Below are positions 24,489 through 24,821 of a stretch of DNA of 24,821 nucleotides, piece after piece. This DNA comes from RGIG8597 sp045133795 (GTDB lineage: Bacteria > Spirochaetota > GWE2-31-10), in NCBI GenBank assembly GCA_045133795.1, contig JBGUUT010000062.1:1-24821 (forward strand), given 5' to 3'. Made by a program: the position numbers and the translations under genes. Under the pieces are notes generated by a model. That model searched no databases. It worked only from the letters and a program-made list of their open reading frames with translations, and was not told the DNA's origin. How positions within the stretch are numbered: the stretch's first letter is position 1; every line of letters starts with the position of its first letter.

Positions 24489-24821
24489 TTATTTTATAGA
24501 CACAATTTCCGTAACCGTTGTCTTGACAGCATTTTTTGTTTTTACCCCATTAGTTCTCAAGATAATTCTGTAAGTTTTATCTTTTTCTAGGGTATCGGGC
24601 AAAAAGAACTCTAAAGTCTTGTTTGTATTTCTGACAATCTTATCTGACTCAATTTGCAACCAAGTCGTTTCGTCATCAGAAAAGTTTCCGTCCTCATCGC
24701 AAGATACAAAATATATACCGCAGTCATCGCCGACGATTTTCAATTTACCGCCTTCAATTCTTACTATCTTTCCGCCGGTCAAAGTCCCGTCGGTGTTTCC
24801 GGTAAACAAATCGATAACAGA
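24489..24821 (-). CDS. 3' part of a DUF4469-like (Ig-like C-terminal domain) protein, partial
   Basis: The frame is open to the window edge (residues 'SVIDLFTGNTDG' upstream of the domain), so the gene continues beyond 24821. A TTG at 24809 is unlikely to be the real start. The 110 visible residues contain 'GTLTGGKIVRIEGGKLKIVGDDCGIYFVS' in consecutive blocks, resembling the DUF4469 Ig-like domain, followed by 'DKIVRNTNKTLEFFLPD' and a final strand ending VSIK. Members of this family often carry an N-terminal HU-like DNA-binding domain, which would lie outside the window. The gene is paralogous to the left-edge copy and in the opposite orientation. The role is unknown. Confidence 0.6.
   Translation of the reverse strand, partial: SVIDLFTGNTDGTLTGGKIVRIEGGKLKIVGDDCGIYFVSCDEDGNFSDDETTWLQIESDKIVRNTNKTLEFFLPDTLEKDKTYRIILRTNGVKTKNAVKTTVTEIVSIK

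Noticed and set aside
1..24821. Possibility that the two edge copies are the same locus (assembly overlap or small circle)
   Set aside because: They are in opposite orientation and differ at roughly 14% of bases, with many amino-acid changes, so they are distinct paralogues.
1..24821. Prophage, integrative element, CRISPR array, toxin-antitoxin or restriction system
   Set aside because: No integrase, transposase, spaced direct repeats, nuclease pairs or tRNA-flanking direct repeats were seen. Genes are mostly conserved housekeeping and signalling families.

Overview
The window looks like ordinary chromosomal DNA of a low-G+C spirochaete, most likely a host-associated Treponema or close relative. 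This rests on recognised families and gene content: a biotin-dependent Na+-pumping oxaloacetate decarboxylase with its own biotin ligase, several membrane-anchored class III cyclase-like proteins, a GGDEF-like membrane protein, CheY, Lnt, and two copies of what looks like a DUF4469-type protein. The genus is an inference. No rRNA, tRNA, CRISPR array, transposase, integrase or phage gene was seen, and no gene-free stretch exceeds 300 bases.

Two divergent blocks meet in the intergenic region at 16150-16417. The left block is on the minus strand and reads leftward: a degenerate Nudix protein, CheY, Lnt; then FabH with its own promoter and a palindromic operator-like site; two tandem membrane proteins with damaged class III cyclase domains; a secreted protein with a possible transglutaminase-like domain lacking its cysteine; a ClpC-type unfoldase; a membrane protein with GAF-like and degenerate GGDEF-like domains; RecQ; and a low-molecular-weight protein tyrosine phosphatase. 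Several of these genes overlap by 1-4 bases, which suggests translational coupling.

The right block is on the plus strand: RdgB, BirA, OadG, OadA, OadB, a 17-bp-stem terminator, then an NfeD/SPFH (stomatin-like) membrane pair, and finally glucose-6-phosphate isomerase with its own leader and a strong bidirectional terminator. BirA can biotinylate OadA Lys543. OadA, OadB and OadG would together decarboxylate oxaloacetate and export Na+, a typical arrangement in a fermentative anaerobe.

The two window edges hold the 3' ends of two paralogous genes in inverted orientation. By hand count they are about 86% identical over 174 bases, and they enclose about 24 kb. The left copy is followed by a terminator-like inverted repeat whose large loop contains a small palindromic MITE/REP-like element.

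The most striking theme is the number of apparent pseudoenzymes on the minus strand: two cyclases, a GGDEF, a Nudix and possibly a transglutaminase. In each the fold motifs are readable but catalytic residues are replaced. I did not find an obvious new defence or mobile system. The best candidates for something undescribed are the pseudo-cyclase pair downstream of fabH, and the ClpC/GGDEF-like/transglutaminase-like cluster.
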